In this document: positions 54,778 to 64,000 of the stretch, piece after piece
Layout: the number at the start of each line of letters is the position of its first letter
Numbering within the stretch: position 1 is the stretch's first letter
Assembly (NCBI GenBank): GCA_037176845.1
Contig: JAYKXP010000129.1
Coordinates: 62,001 to 126,000 of the forward strand
Origin: Paramarasmius palmivorus
Lineage: Eukaryota > Basidiomycota > Agaricomycetes > Agaricales > Marasmiaceae
Reading direction: 5' to 3'
DNA length: 64,000 bases
Made by a program: the position numbers and the translations under genes
Notes under the pieces: model-generated
Database searches by the model: none
The model's input: only the letters and a program-made list of their open reading frames with translations
Told to the model about the DNA's origin: nothing

Positions 54778-57655
54778 GTGAGACCCACGCGTCAACGATT
54801 GACCACCACCACGCAAACAATGGTAGCCTCGAACCGGCCAAGTTCCAGGGCATCTCAACGTCCTGTTTCTAGTCTCTCTCAGTATCCTAATCGTCCTGGC
54901 TCACGTCAAAGTATCGCATCGCTCGCTCGGCCGCTCTCTAGTGCATCAACACTGAGACCGACATCCCAGGCTTCTACACACCGCCCGAAATCAAGACAAC
55001 AGAGTCACGTCTGGAAAGCTATTACCTCTATGCCAAAGTCTAGTAAATAATGTGTGCGAAAGCGAAGGTCCAGGACAGGGACGATGATGAAGGGAAGGCC
55101 AGCAAGACTGCCAGACAACGGGAATTGGTGGAGGTTGCTATAAAGAACCTAAGCATTGAAGGTGCTACATTGAGCAAGGCATCAGTGGTTTTGGACATGG
55201 AACGGATAAACTCTATGGTTCGCGTGTATGTGTTTCACAAGTCGAAAATCTCTGCTCAACGTCCAAACATCTTCGTCTAGTCACGTCGAGAAGGCCCGTA
55301 TACGTTCGAGAGACACGTATGCCGAAGCACTAGACACATGCTTTCCTCGTCTGAAATCACAAGCTGCACAGAACACAGATTTGGATGCAGAGATCAAGGT
55401 ATGCTCGAGGCACCAACGCTCAAGTCAAATGTCGATTCGCTGAAAAGGAATCGCGACTCCCAGCACACCTTCAGTTTCTCGTAAGGATCATTGTCCCGAT
55501 TGATGGAATGAAGATGGTAGCTCGCTCTCTCTTCCCCACCAGACCCCAAAACCCTCGCATATGCATACGCGCCGGTTTATCTCGACTCCGATTTGGCCGA
55601 TCCGTCACAACAACCTGACTCCGATCAACTAACACGGAAAAAGATAATGGAGGAACCTTTGAAGGGTAGCATTGGATAGGCATACCCGACGGCATACCGC
55701 TACCTACACGACAAAGAGGCAACATGGAAGGTGACGATGGCGATGAAGCGTCAGACAGTACCCCGTCATTATCTTCACTTGACTCGGATATTGGGGTTGA
55801 CATCCCGCTTTCACCATCCTCTTTGGTCCATGAACCGACCTACAGCCGCCCCCTGGTTCAATGCCGCATTCGGCTCCTTCGGAAAAACCTCTCTACACCA
55901 CTCACGCGTATAGAAAAGAGGCGGGGAATCTCAGGTCTAACCAATGTTGAAGAGAGGACCGGAAGATGGAAGAGAGTCTTGAGGATGTTATTCATCGACG
56001 GGGCACCTTTGATACTATTGGAAATGCATCGACGCTGGGTTCGTTTCGGGGGCATTTCCAAAGATAACGAAACTTAATCTTTTGTATATGCAGGGCCTAC
56101 CCTGCAACGCGTTCTTCCCTCAAATTCATCGCTTGACGTTAGAAACAGCGAGCTTCCTTTGGAAATCATGCTGTCTGTCGAGGTGTGTTATAGTCCATGT
56201 CCCGGTATCGTCAACTCATTTCGTCACAGAAGTATATTTACGAATAGGACGCAGTGCGGGAAGTGTTGGTCGGACTTCAAGGCGGGAAAAATATTCTGTT
56301 TGAGTGGATAGATAACCGTTTCAGCGTAAGCTGGTATTCCCGGTTCGGTTACCTCGCATTGATAGTAGCCTTAGACAACCAAGGGCACACCACGCCATCT
56401 CCATCCTTCCCTCGCCTCTCAGCATTCTATTTTGTCGACCCTGCGCCAATCATGTACCACGTTACAACATCTCCGGAATTTCACATCTTCAATCATTGGA
56501 CAAAGCTCGCATGCACGTACAAGTGATGCCACCCCCAGCACGCTCGAAAGGACCCGAACGAGGAGGAGTAGGATTACACGAACCTTGGAAGCTTTTGCGG
56601 ACGCTCAGGTTGATATTGAAGTCCAGTCATCTGGAACGCTGGTGTGCCAATAGGGAAGAGTTGATGATCAAAGCGCTTGCTGGTGCATTATCCAGCCGAG
56701 ACGGAGCAATTGAGAGTTACCGAAACGTTCACCGTCTGCAGCCACTGCGCTACTACTAGACACCTTGTTTAATGCTGTGCAACAGCGGTTGGGACAAGGA
56801 GATAAAGCGACAGCTGACGTAGTGATGAGAGTTTTCGTGCGTAGTGAGGAGGCTTGGGATATGGTCGGACGGTGGAGCTCAGTGGACTTGGGCCTGGTCA
56901 GGCAGAACGGGAATTGGAAGACGAGTTTTTCATCGAAACTACTGGGGTTGGATATGACATGGGTATCATTGGCTTGCTTGATCCAGACTTTTGGGCAGAT
57001 GGATACGGGTTGAGCGATGATTCGGCTATAGGGTCTGACGATGGAGCGCCAGTATATCGCACCTGCCTTTCTGGAACATGTAGATTGGAGGCTGGAAAAT
57101 CTGTTGGGTTACCCAAGGCACTAGATTGGTCATGGGGGAAATTTCGAGATCTGGTTGCTGGAAATAACGCTGTGATCACACAACCCGCTCTCGAAGACAT
57201 GGTTGGAGACTGTTTTCGGTATCAGTGGATCGTCTCTCGCAACTCATCAATGAGTACGTAACGCCCTATTGCGAGGCCATCGGGTCTCTCATCGCCAGGG
57301 CTGAAGAGTGCGACTTTTGGTATCACTTGACAACCATTGAAAGTCTATGCCTAATGCTGCGGGGAGACGTGATAAGTGGCTTCACAGATGTCTTATTTAC
57401 CAAAGTAGGTTGTCCAGGGATTATTTTGGGTTCTTAAATCATGCTCAATGCTGCCCTAGATGGACGCTGGTCAAACCTGGAACGATTTCATTTCCTCAAC
57501 ACTGTCAGCAGCATGCAAAATCTTACACTTGAACCGCGTCAGGAGGAATATAGTGCGTTTCTGGGAATGTGAACAACCATCTGGACTGATTTCTCACCCA
57601 CTGCCAACAAATCTCCACATCCCTTCCTTACTACTGAACACCGAATATCAATGAT
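54778..57655 (+). pseudogene. Gamma-tubulin complex component (Spc97/Spc98, GCP family), decayed
   Basis: An N-terminal low-complexity part (NRPSSRASQRPVSSLSQYPN) leads into pieces in changing frames: RQRELVEVAIKNLSIEGATL, VREVLVGLQGGKNILFEWID, FADAQVDIEVQS, LERWCANREELMIKALAGAL, LEDEFFIETTGVGYDMG, PDFWADGY, LEAGKSVGLPKALDW, and INEYVTPYCEAIGSL with FWYHLTTIESLCLMLRGDVI. The series follows GCP proteins, which nucleate microtubules: the EFFI-DFW-GY-L motif, AGKS-x-GLL, then the GDV/F region of the Grip2 domain. At least one shift, at about 56,628 between EVQS and LERWC, has no splice signal, and there are others. The downstream Grip2 domain is missing, so this is a pseudogene. Confidence 0.7.
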
Positions 57656-57949
57656 CCCGCTCGTGCTGTGGGGACCAACATGGGAGAGAAATTTGGTACG
57701 GCTATTTATGCACGTCTGGTAGCTCTTTTCGGTTAGTCTAGACGATTGTCTCCTTCAAGGACCCAATACTGACGCCCTTGTTAGTGTTATCGATTATCCT
57801 TAACAACCAATCGTTGAAACGCGGCGTGGGTTGGTAGACTACGCGCGGTTGTTTGTACTTTCTGTCCTGTGAGTGGAAGGCTTCTGTTCTCGGACCGTGA
57901 CGCTTACTAACTCATCCTCGACCTGATCCTTTCGACGCCGACGCTCTCC
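57656..57949. promoter_or_regulatory. Spacer and promoter of the GIY-YIG gene
   Basis: About 290 bp between the last recognisable GCP piece and the start codon at 57950. No clear TATA box. Nothing coding is seen. Confidence 0.35.
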
Positions 57950-58477
57950 ATGCTGAACACAGTTTCCAAAGTTGTTTCCACCCTCGAAAAACCGTTATCC
58001 TCTGCTGAAGCACCGGGATCGATTTATGGGTTTGAACTTGTCAATGAAGATCCGAATGGGGTGCTACTATTCAAAATAGGAAGAACTGAACGACCTGTAC
58101 CGGTCAGACAGGATGAGTGGATCAAGAAGAATTGCTTTGGGATGGACCAGGTTTGGGTTGAGGATCCTGTGCATGTGGCTTGTTGCCACCGTGTGGGTGA
58201 GTTGTCTGTATACAGCTACAGTCAAGCGGATGGAACATTGATTTTTTCACAGAATCTTTAGTTCACAAGCGCCTGGACGAAATGGGATTCGAAAGGTTTA
58301 CAGGCTATTGTAGTCAATGTGAGTTTTTTTTTACATGGGCTAAGCTTTTATCTTAACGTATTGCAAGGCAAACACCGACACCGAGAAATTTTTATCATCC
58401 CAAATCGACGGAGTTGGGATGAGGTCGTGAAACCGTTGATCGAGGAGATAGAGGCAGAGGTGATGAAGAGGGCATAG
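57950..58477 (+). CDS. GIY-YIG / T5orf172-like (MUG113-type) domain protein
   Basis: Model join(57950..58196, 58253..58318, 58368..58477) gives 140 residues with all phases consistent. The start is MLNTVSKVVSTLEKPLSS. The domain reads GSIYGFELVNEDPNGVLLFK, IGRTERPVPVRQDEW, HRVESLVHKRLDEMGFERF, then GYCSQCKHRHREIFIIPNRR and SWDEVVKPL. The IY...KIGRT core, the H-x-x-E-x-LVH-x-x-L helix and the C-x-x-C-x(2)-HREIF end match the T5orf172 (DUF1766/MUG113) family, a GIY-YIG nuclease-fold relative that is abundant in agarics. Fungal members are often short and of unknown role; DNA binding or cleavage is inference. The intact frame contrasts with the decayed genes just upstream. Confidence 0.82.
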
Positions 58478-59300
58478 AGTGATGAATTTGGGGCTAGGAT
58501 GAACGGACTTTTTGTTTGAATGCGATCTGAATGCTTTGTATTAGAATGCTGATATACTTATCTACTTGCATGCTGTGTACTCAAATACTTGCGACTATTG
58601 ACAAGGTACACGTATAGGGCTCTCGCCACATTCGCCACCGCATCGCTTTGACCTTTTCGCATTAATGGGATTCCGGCGCGCCGTCGGATTTGGGCGTCTA
58701 ACCTCTGCGTCATAGATCCGAATCCCGGACCCGTCACTTTCCGGCGTATTGTCGCGGCAGCGATCTAGACCTATCGTGGTTACGATATCACAGATGGGCT
58801 GAACGCTGCATTATCACAAGACATAGCTTCGCTTGGGAAAGGCAGACCGATAGAGGATATATACTTGCATCTTCAAGCTACCCGAATATTCGCCTCTCGC
58901 GTTACGTTTTTACCTTGGTGTCTGCTTGTATATCTGCATATGAATCAACTCTATGGTTACGTGACATCTCTCTCAATGTTTCCTTCAATGTAATAGCTCG
59001 TTGATTTAAACCTCTCTCAACTCTGTGTTAAATTGACACGAGAGGAGATGAGTCCACTTCCGGCACACATGAGCTGATTTGAAGCGTTTCGGCTCGGCTT
59101 TCAAGGAACGTGATCGGTTTTCGGATAATCCCGCGTTCAAATGCTGTTTCCTCCGAGCGGATTATTTTCCACATACGGAGTGACTTACATGTCTAAGATG
59201 CTTATTTCCCAGGCTGCGGCATCCCTTCAAAGCTGTTGTGGTTTAAAGTATAAAACACGCCCTATACGCCGCTCCACCAGACATCCTTCTTTGCGTTGCA
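58478..59300. promoter_or_regulatory. Intergenic region and promoter of FAD oxidase copy 1
   Basis: A TATA box (tataaaa) lies at 59,249-59,255, 46-52 bp before the start codon. The sequence from agctgttgtgg (about 59,231) to the ATG is repeated before copy 2. The remaining 700 bp show only short frames. Confidence 0.6.
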
Positions 59301-61347
59301 ATGAGGTCCAAGACCATTATGCTCGCATCTCAGCTGTCTTTCCTGGCATCGTATGCCATTAACCTAGTCCAAGGTTCCCCGGCGACTAGTTGCAAATGCT
59401 TATACGGTGACACGTGCTGGCCTTCCGAATCCGATTTCAACCAGCTCGCATCGCGCCTCTCCCAACCTCTCGTTCACCCCACACCACCTGAGTCTGCCTG
59501 CTACCCGGCTTCAAACCCTTCGGGAAACTGCACAGACGTCCAGGTCAACTATGGTAACGGGAACTGGCGTGCAGACCAAGTTGGTGCATTGCAAAACACC
59601 AACTTCCAGAGTTTCATCTTCCCCAATGACACAATCAGCGCGTGTTATTTGAACGCCACTCTCGGAGCACCCTGCGGACAGGGGAGTATACCTCCTATTG
59701 GTGTCGACGCGCGTTCTCCCGAGGATATACAAGCTGCTGTACAGTTTGCAGCTGAACATAATCTACGATTGGTCGTCAAAAACACTGGGTGAGTTTTACC
59801 TTGAATCGCCAGCTGGGTATACCTTCTCACTTTAAAACCGGATCATACTAGACACGATTACTTGGGCCGAAGTGCGGCTCGGAATTCGTTCATGATTTGG
59901 ACGCACCATCTCAAGAATATCACGTATAATGCAGCTTTTGTCCCGGTCAACTCTACTAGTGGGGAAACGTTCAAGGGTAAGTTCTCAAACAAACCATTTC
60001 CGGTCTGTTGTTTGACCAAGTGCACGTTTGTCTAGCTCTTACATTTGAAGCTGGTGTCCAATGGCACGAAGCATACGACGCCGCCGAGCAGAACGGGCGC
60101 GTCATTGTCGGTGGACTATCTGCTGGCGGATCCGTTGGTGCTGCCGGTGGCTGGGTCCTTGGGGGCGGACATAGCGCTTTGGCTCCTACCTACGGACTCG
60201 GTAAGTAGATTCCATTTCCTTGAATGATATCGAGCTCACCTTACACTGTTCAGGTGTCGACAACGCGCTCCAATTCACCCTCGTAATTGCCTCGGGCGAA
60301 CACCTCACCGCCAATGCATACACAAACTCCGACCTCTTCTGGGCACTGCGTGGAGGCGGGGGAGGTACATTTGGTGTTGTCACCTCCGTGACTTACCAAA
60401 CACACGACCCATCACCTCTAATTGCCACGATCCTCTTATCCAACTTCTCCGATTCGGGGTCTACTGCACATGAAGTTGGGTCAGAGTTTTTCAAGATTCA
60501 GCCTAGCCTCGCCGATCATGGTTGGGGAGGCTATTCATGGTTGACCAATGCATCGCTGACTGCGATTATGGTCAATCCTAATGTGTCGTCTGAAGAAGCA
60601 AATGCGACGTTTACGCCTCTTACGGAGTTGATACAAAGCAAATCGAACGATACCCAGGTTTTCACGGTCCCGTTTCCGTCATTTTATGCCTTTTATCAGC
60701 AGTTCTTCGTGACCACCAATGGGCAGGTTGGTGGGAATGTAGAGATTTCGTCAAGGCTGTATAGTCGGGAATTGTACGAAGAAGAACCCGAGAAGATGGC
60801 TAGCGTGTTGCTTTCGTTTGAAGGTGGTTTTGCTGCAAAGTGAGTGTTCTTCCAAATCTGTGTTTATTTGGGTTTGGGTCCTGGTTTTGACTCCTTGTTT
60901 AGTCACGTCGCGGGTGGGGCCGTCTCGCGAGTTGACCCAGACTCCGTTGGATTGAACCCTGCTTGGAGGAATGCTGTTACCCATGTTTATGTTGGTGATT
61001 CATGGGAGGATGGTACATCTGCAGAGGAGATCCAGAATATCAAGGAGAAGCTCAAAGGCTACAATGATATTTTGGAGAGTCTGCAGCCTGGATCGGGGAC
61101 GTATTTTAATGAGGTGGGTATCTTTGTTCCAGAATTTGTGTCTGGATCCGTACTCAACCATTCGTTTCTGGTTTTCTTTTAGGCGTCATTGTACGAGAGG
61201 AACTATCAACAAACCTTTTTTGGGAGTCATTATGAGAAGCTTGAAGCTATTAAAGACGTGTATGATCCTTCGGGGCTTTTTGTTGTGGCTGAAGGTGTTG
61301 GATCTGAACGTTGGGATGAGTTGTTGAATTGTCCTAAGGGGTACTAA
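59301..61347 (+). CDS. Secreted FAD-linked oxidoreductase (BBE family), copy 1
   Basis: Model join(59301..59788, 59852..59976, 60036..60200, 60254..60839, 60903..61113, 61183..61347) gives 579 residues, all phases consistent. A signal peptide is likely (MRSKTIMLASQLSFLASYAI ... VQGSPA). The FAD-binding PCMH region spans about 130-310: GVDARSPEDIQAAVQFAAEH, LRLVVKNTGHDYLGRSA, where His is the usual covalent FAD site, then GGLSAGGSVGAAGGWVLGGG. The second BBE flavin Cys is absent, so the attachment would be mono-covalent. Next come DLFWALRGGGGGTFGVVTSV and a C-terminal berberine-bridge part (YNDILESLQPGSGTYFNE, ASLYERNYQQTFFGSHYEKL, KDVYDPSGLFVV). Many N-x-S/T sites fit secretion. It oxidises an unknown alcohol, sugar or alkaloid-like substrate with O2. 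No biosynthetic cluster is visible around it. Confidence 0.92.
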
Positions 61348-62150
61348 TTTGAGTACGGTTTGAATGGCCATTATGATTAAATACATATTCTGGATGCACG
61401 ATACCCCTGTGTATCAACCTGTGTGTTTTCTTCTATTTATTACGCTTCTTTGTGCAATATCCATCTGGAATCTGAGTACTAGGGGGCCTACCATATCGCA
61501 GAGATAGTTAAATAGTAGCAGTAGGGGTGTGCGATGACCTTTTTGGAGGTTCCTTCGGGGATAGGTGTGCCCAGAAACTTTGCTTGAGATGAGCGAGACT
61601 ATATACTTAGCTGAGGTAGAAGAAGGCGGAAACGCTGAGACTTCAAACTGCCGCATTGGCAATAAATAATTCAACATTTGATGACATAATCTCATTGCCC
61701 TTTGACCACTTCGCCCACGTCCGAAGGCGTCAACCCCGCTATGTTCCTTTCTTCCAAGTTCCCATCCATCTCAAACAGCTCCAATTATGAAACGTTGCAC
61801 CCCTTTCAATACTTCTAGCCGCTCTACGCTGAAGACATGCTCCAATTGCAATGTGACGTGACGAGTGATACTTGCGACTATAGGGGCAAAAGGCTGTGTC
61901 GGTCTATGCCAGCTCCGATTTTCTAGTTCGTTAGTGGGCTCTAGGGATTTTAGTACGAGTGGTACTACCCGAAAGTATCTGGAAAGTATCCGATATATTC
62001 TAGCGGTCCGCTCACTGCTGTAACTTCGCGGGTGCATGCGCAGTAATTCTACCCACAGATTCTCCACTTACATGCCAGCATCCCTTGAAAGCTGTTGTGA
62101 TTCAAAGTATAAAACACGCCCCTCCACCAGACATCCTTCTTTGCATTGCA
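61348..62150. promoter_or_regulatory. Spacer between the two oxidase copies, with copy-2 promoter
   Basis: A TATA box (tataaaa) lies at 62,108-62,114. The stretch from about 62,076 to the start codon matches the region before copy 1 except for a deletion of about 8 bp after cacgcc. The rest (61,350-62,070) is unrelated to the upstream flank of copy 1. The minus-strand frame at 61,771-62,067 has no recognisable domain. Confidence 0.55.
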
Positions 62151-64000
62151 ATGAGGTCCAAGACTATTATGCTCGCATCTCAGCTATCGTTCCTGGCATC
62201 GTATGCCATTAGCCTAGTCCGAGGTTCCCCGGCGACTAGTTGCAAATGCTTGTACGGCGACGCGTGCTGGCCTTCCGAATCCGATTTCAACCAGCTCGCG
62301 TCGCGCCTCTCCCAACCTCTCGTTCATCCCACACCACCGGAGTCTGCCTGCTACCCGGCTTCAAACCCTTCGGGAAACTGCACAGACGTCCAGGTCAACT
62401 ATGATAACGGGACTTGGCGTGCAGACCAAGTTGGTGCATTGCAACACACCAACTTTCAGAGTTTCATCTTCCCCAATGACACGATCGGCGCGTGTTATTT
62501 GAACACCACTCTCGGAGCACCCTGCGGACAGGGGAGAATACCTCCTACTGGTGTCGACGCGCGTTCTCCTGAGGATATACAAGCTGCTGTACAGTTTGCA
62601 GCTGAACATAATCTACGATTGGTCGTCAAAAACACTGGGTGAGTTTTACCTTGAATCGCCAGCTGGGTATACCTTCTCACTTTAAAACCGGATCATACTA
62701 GACACGATTACTTGGGCCGAAGCGCGGCTCGGAACGCGTTCATGATCTGGACGCACCACCTGAAGAATATCACATATAACACAGCTTTTGTCCCGGCCAA
62801 TTCTCCTAGTTCGGAAACGTTCAAGGGTAAGTTCTCAAACAAATCATTTCCGGTCTGTTGTTTGACCAAGTACACGTTCGTCTAGCTCTTACACTTGAAG
62901 CCGGTGTCCAATGGCAAGAAGCGTATGACGCCGCCGAGCAGAACGGGCGCGTCATTGTCGGTGGAATATCTGCGGGCGGATCTGTTGGTGCTGCCGGTGG
63001 CTGGGTCCTTGGGGGCGGACATAGTGCTTTGGCTCCTACCTACGGACTCGGTAAGTAGATCCCATTTCCTGGAACGATGTAAAGCTTACCTTACACTCTA
63101 CAGGTGTTGACGACGCTCTCCAATTCACCGTCATAATCGCCTCAGGCGAACACCTCACCGCCAACGCGTACACAAACCCCGACCTCTTCTGGGCATTGCG
63201 TGGAGGCGGAGGAGGTACCTATGGTGTCGTCACCTCCGTGACTTACCAAACACACGACACGACACCTCTAACTGCCACAATACTCCAGTCCAACTTCTCC
63301 GATTCGGGGGCTTCTGCTCATGCAGTTGCATCAGAGTTTCTCAAGATTCAACCTGGCCTTGCCGACCATGGTTGGGGAGGCTATTCGGTGTTAACCAATG
63401 CGTCGCTGAATGCGTTGATGGTCAATCCTAATGTGTCATCTGAAGAGGCAAATGCGACGTTTACGCCTCTTGCCGAGTTGATGCAAAGCAAATCGAACGA
63501 TACCCAGGGTTTCACGGTCTCGGCGTTTCCGTCATTTTACGCCTTCTATCAGCAGTTCTTCTCGAAAAATGGGCAGGTTGGCGCAAATATAGAGGTTTCG
63601 TCGAGGTTGTATAGTCGGGAATTGTACGAAGAACAACCTGAGAAGATGGCTAGTGTGCTACTTTCGTTTGAAGATGGTTTTGCTACAAAGTGAGTGTTCT
63701 TCCAGATCTGTGTTTATTTCGGGTTGGGTCCTGGTTCTGACTCCTGGTCTAGTCACGTCGCGGGTGGGGCTGTCTCGCGAGTTGACCCGGACTCCGTTGG
63801 TTTGAATCCTGCTTGGAGGAATGGTGTTACCCTTGTTATTGTTGGTGATTCATGGGACGATGGTACATCTGGAGAGGAGATCCAAAATATCAAGGAGAAA
63901 CTCAAAGGCTACAATGATATTTTGGAGAGTCTGCAGCCTGGATCGGGGACGTATTTTAATGAGGTGGGTATCTTTGTTCCAGAATTTGTGTCTGGATCCG
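62151..64000 (+). CDS. Secreted FAD-linked oxidoreductase (BBE family), copy 2, cut by window end
   Basis: Exons 62151-62638, 62702-62826, 62886-63050, 63104-63689 and 63753-63963 correspond one-to-one with copy 1 at a constant offset of 2,850 bp; the last exon lies beyond the window. The signal peptide, NTGHDYLGRSA flavin site and LRGGGGGTYGVVTSV are conserved. Changes include VSAFPSFYAFYQQFFSKNGQ against VPFPSFYAFYQQFFVTTNGQ (compensating indels), and G-T-W for G-N-W near residue 92. The frame is open throughout what is visible, and substitutions are mostly conservative, so both copies appear to be active genes. Confidence 0.9.

Overview
The window is nuclear DNA of a basidiomycete fungus, most likely an agaric (Agaricomycetes). 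Almost every gene is cut by introns of about 45-65 nt with GT...AG ends. The gene content is typical of mushroom genomes: MYND, RING, F-box and WD40 families, a Plavaka/CACTA-type transposase, a GIY-YIG (T5orf172-like) protein and BBE-type secreted FAD oxidases. I saw no rRNA, tRNA or CRISPR array. Exon models were built by hand from reading frame and splice signals; those whose exon lengths sum to a multiple of three are the most reliable.

Layout, 0-16 kb: RING/coiled-coil gene (+, 0.5-1.5 kb); coiled-coil gene of unknown role (-, 2.5-3.6); C2H2 transcription factor (+, 6.0-7.2); WD40 gene with a C-terminal membrane helix (-, 8.0-9.4); small three-exon gene (+, 10.0-10.7); frameshifted zinc-finger relic (-, 10.8-11.3); second RING gene (+, about 12.9-13.7); F-box gene (-, 14.1-15.7). 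The genes at 9,967 and 15,672 each carry a diverged copy of the same roughly 0.4-kb sequence directly upstream, so the two copies form an inverted pair.

16-31 kb: two MYND-finger paralogues (+, 16.4-18.2 and 21.0-22.9) flank an HMG-box gene (-, 18.5-20.4) whose tail is built from tandemly duplicated exons. At 22.9-25.7 kb lies a same-strand patchwork of broken, intron-retaining pieces of a CDF cation transporter, coatomer alpha (COPA) and a hydantoinase/oxoprolinase, with the hydantoinase piece nested inside COPA. About 25.7-29.2 kb is gene-poor. A two-exon zinc-finger gene follows (+, 29.2-30.0), then a proline-rich gene (+, 30.8-31.6).

31-50 kb: a Plavaka-like transposase with an open frame (-, 31.8-35.5); a long coiled-coil gene (+, 36.2-39.9) built from alternating 63- and 14-residue exons; then a head-to-head pair, a 1,063-residue multi-KOW (Spt5-like) protein (-, 41.0-44.3) and a large protein with a JmjC-like domain (+, 44.8-50.0), separated by a promoter region holding a long palindrome. 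Both look chromatin- or transcription-related.

50-64 kb: small gene of unknown role (-, 51.0-51.8); coding-like debris (52.5-53.7); decayed THOC3/Tex1-like WD40 gene (-, 54.0-54.6); decayed gamma-tubulin-complex (GCP) gene (+, 54.8-57.7); intact GIY-YIG/T5orf172 gene (+, 58.0-58.5); and a tandem duplication of a secreted BBE-type FAD oxidase (59.3-61.3, and 62.2 to the window edge) that includes the TATA-bearing promoter.

Overall this is an accessory-type region. It is rich in lineage-expanded families, segmental and exon-level duplications, and relics of captured or decayed host genes.
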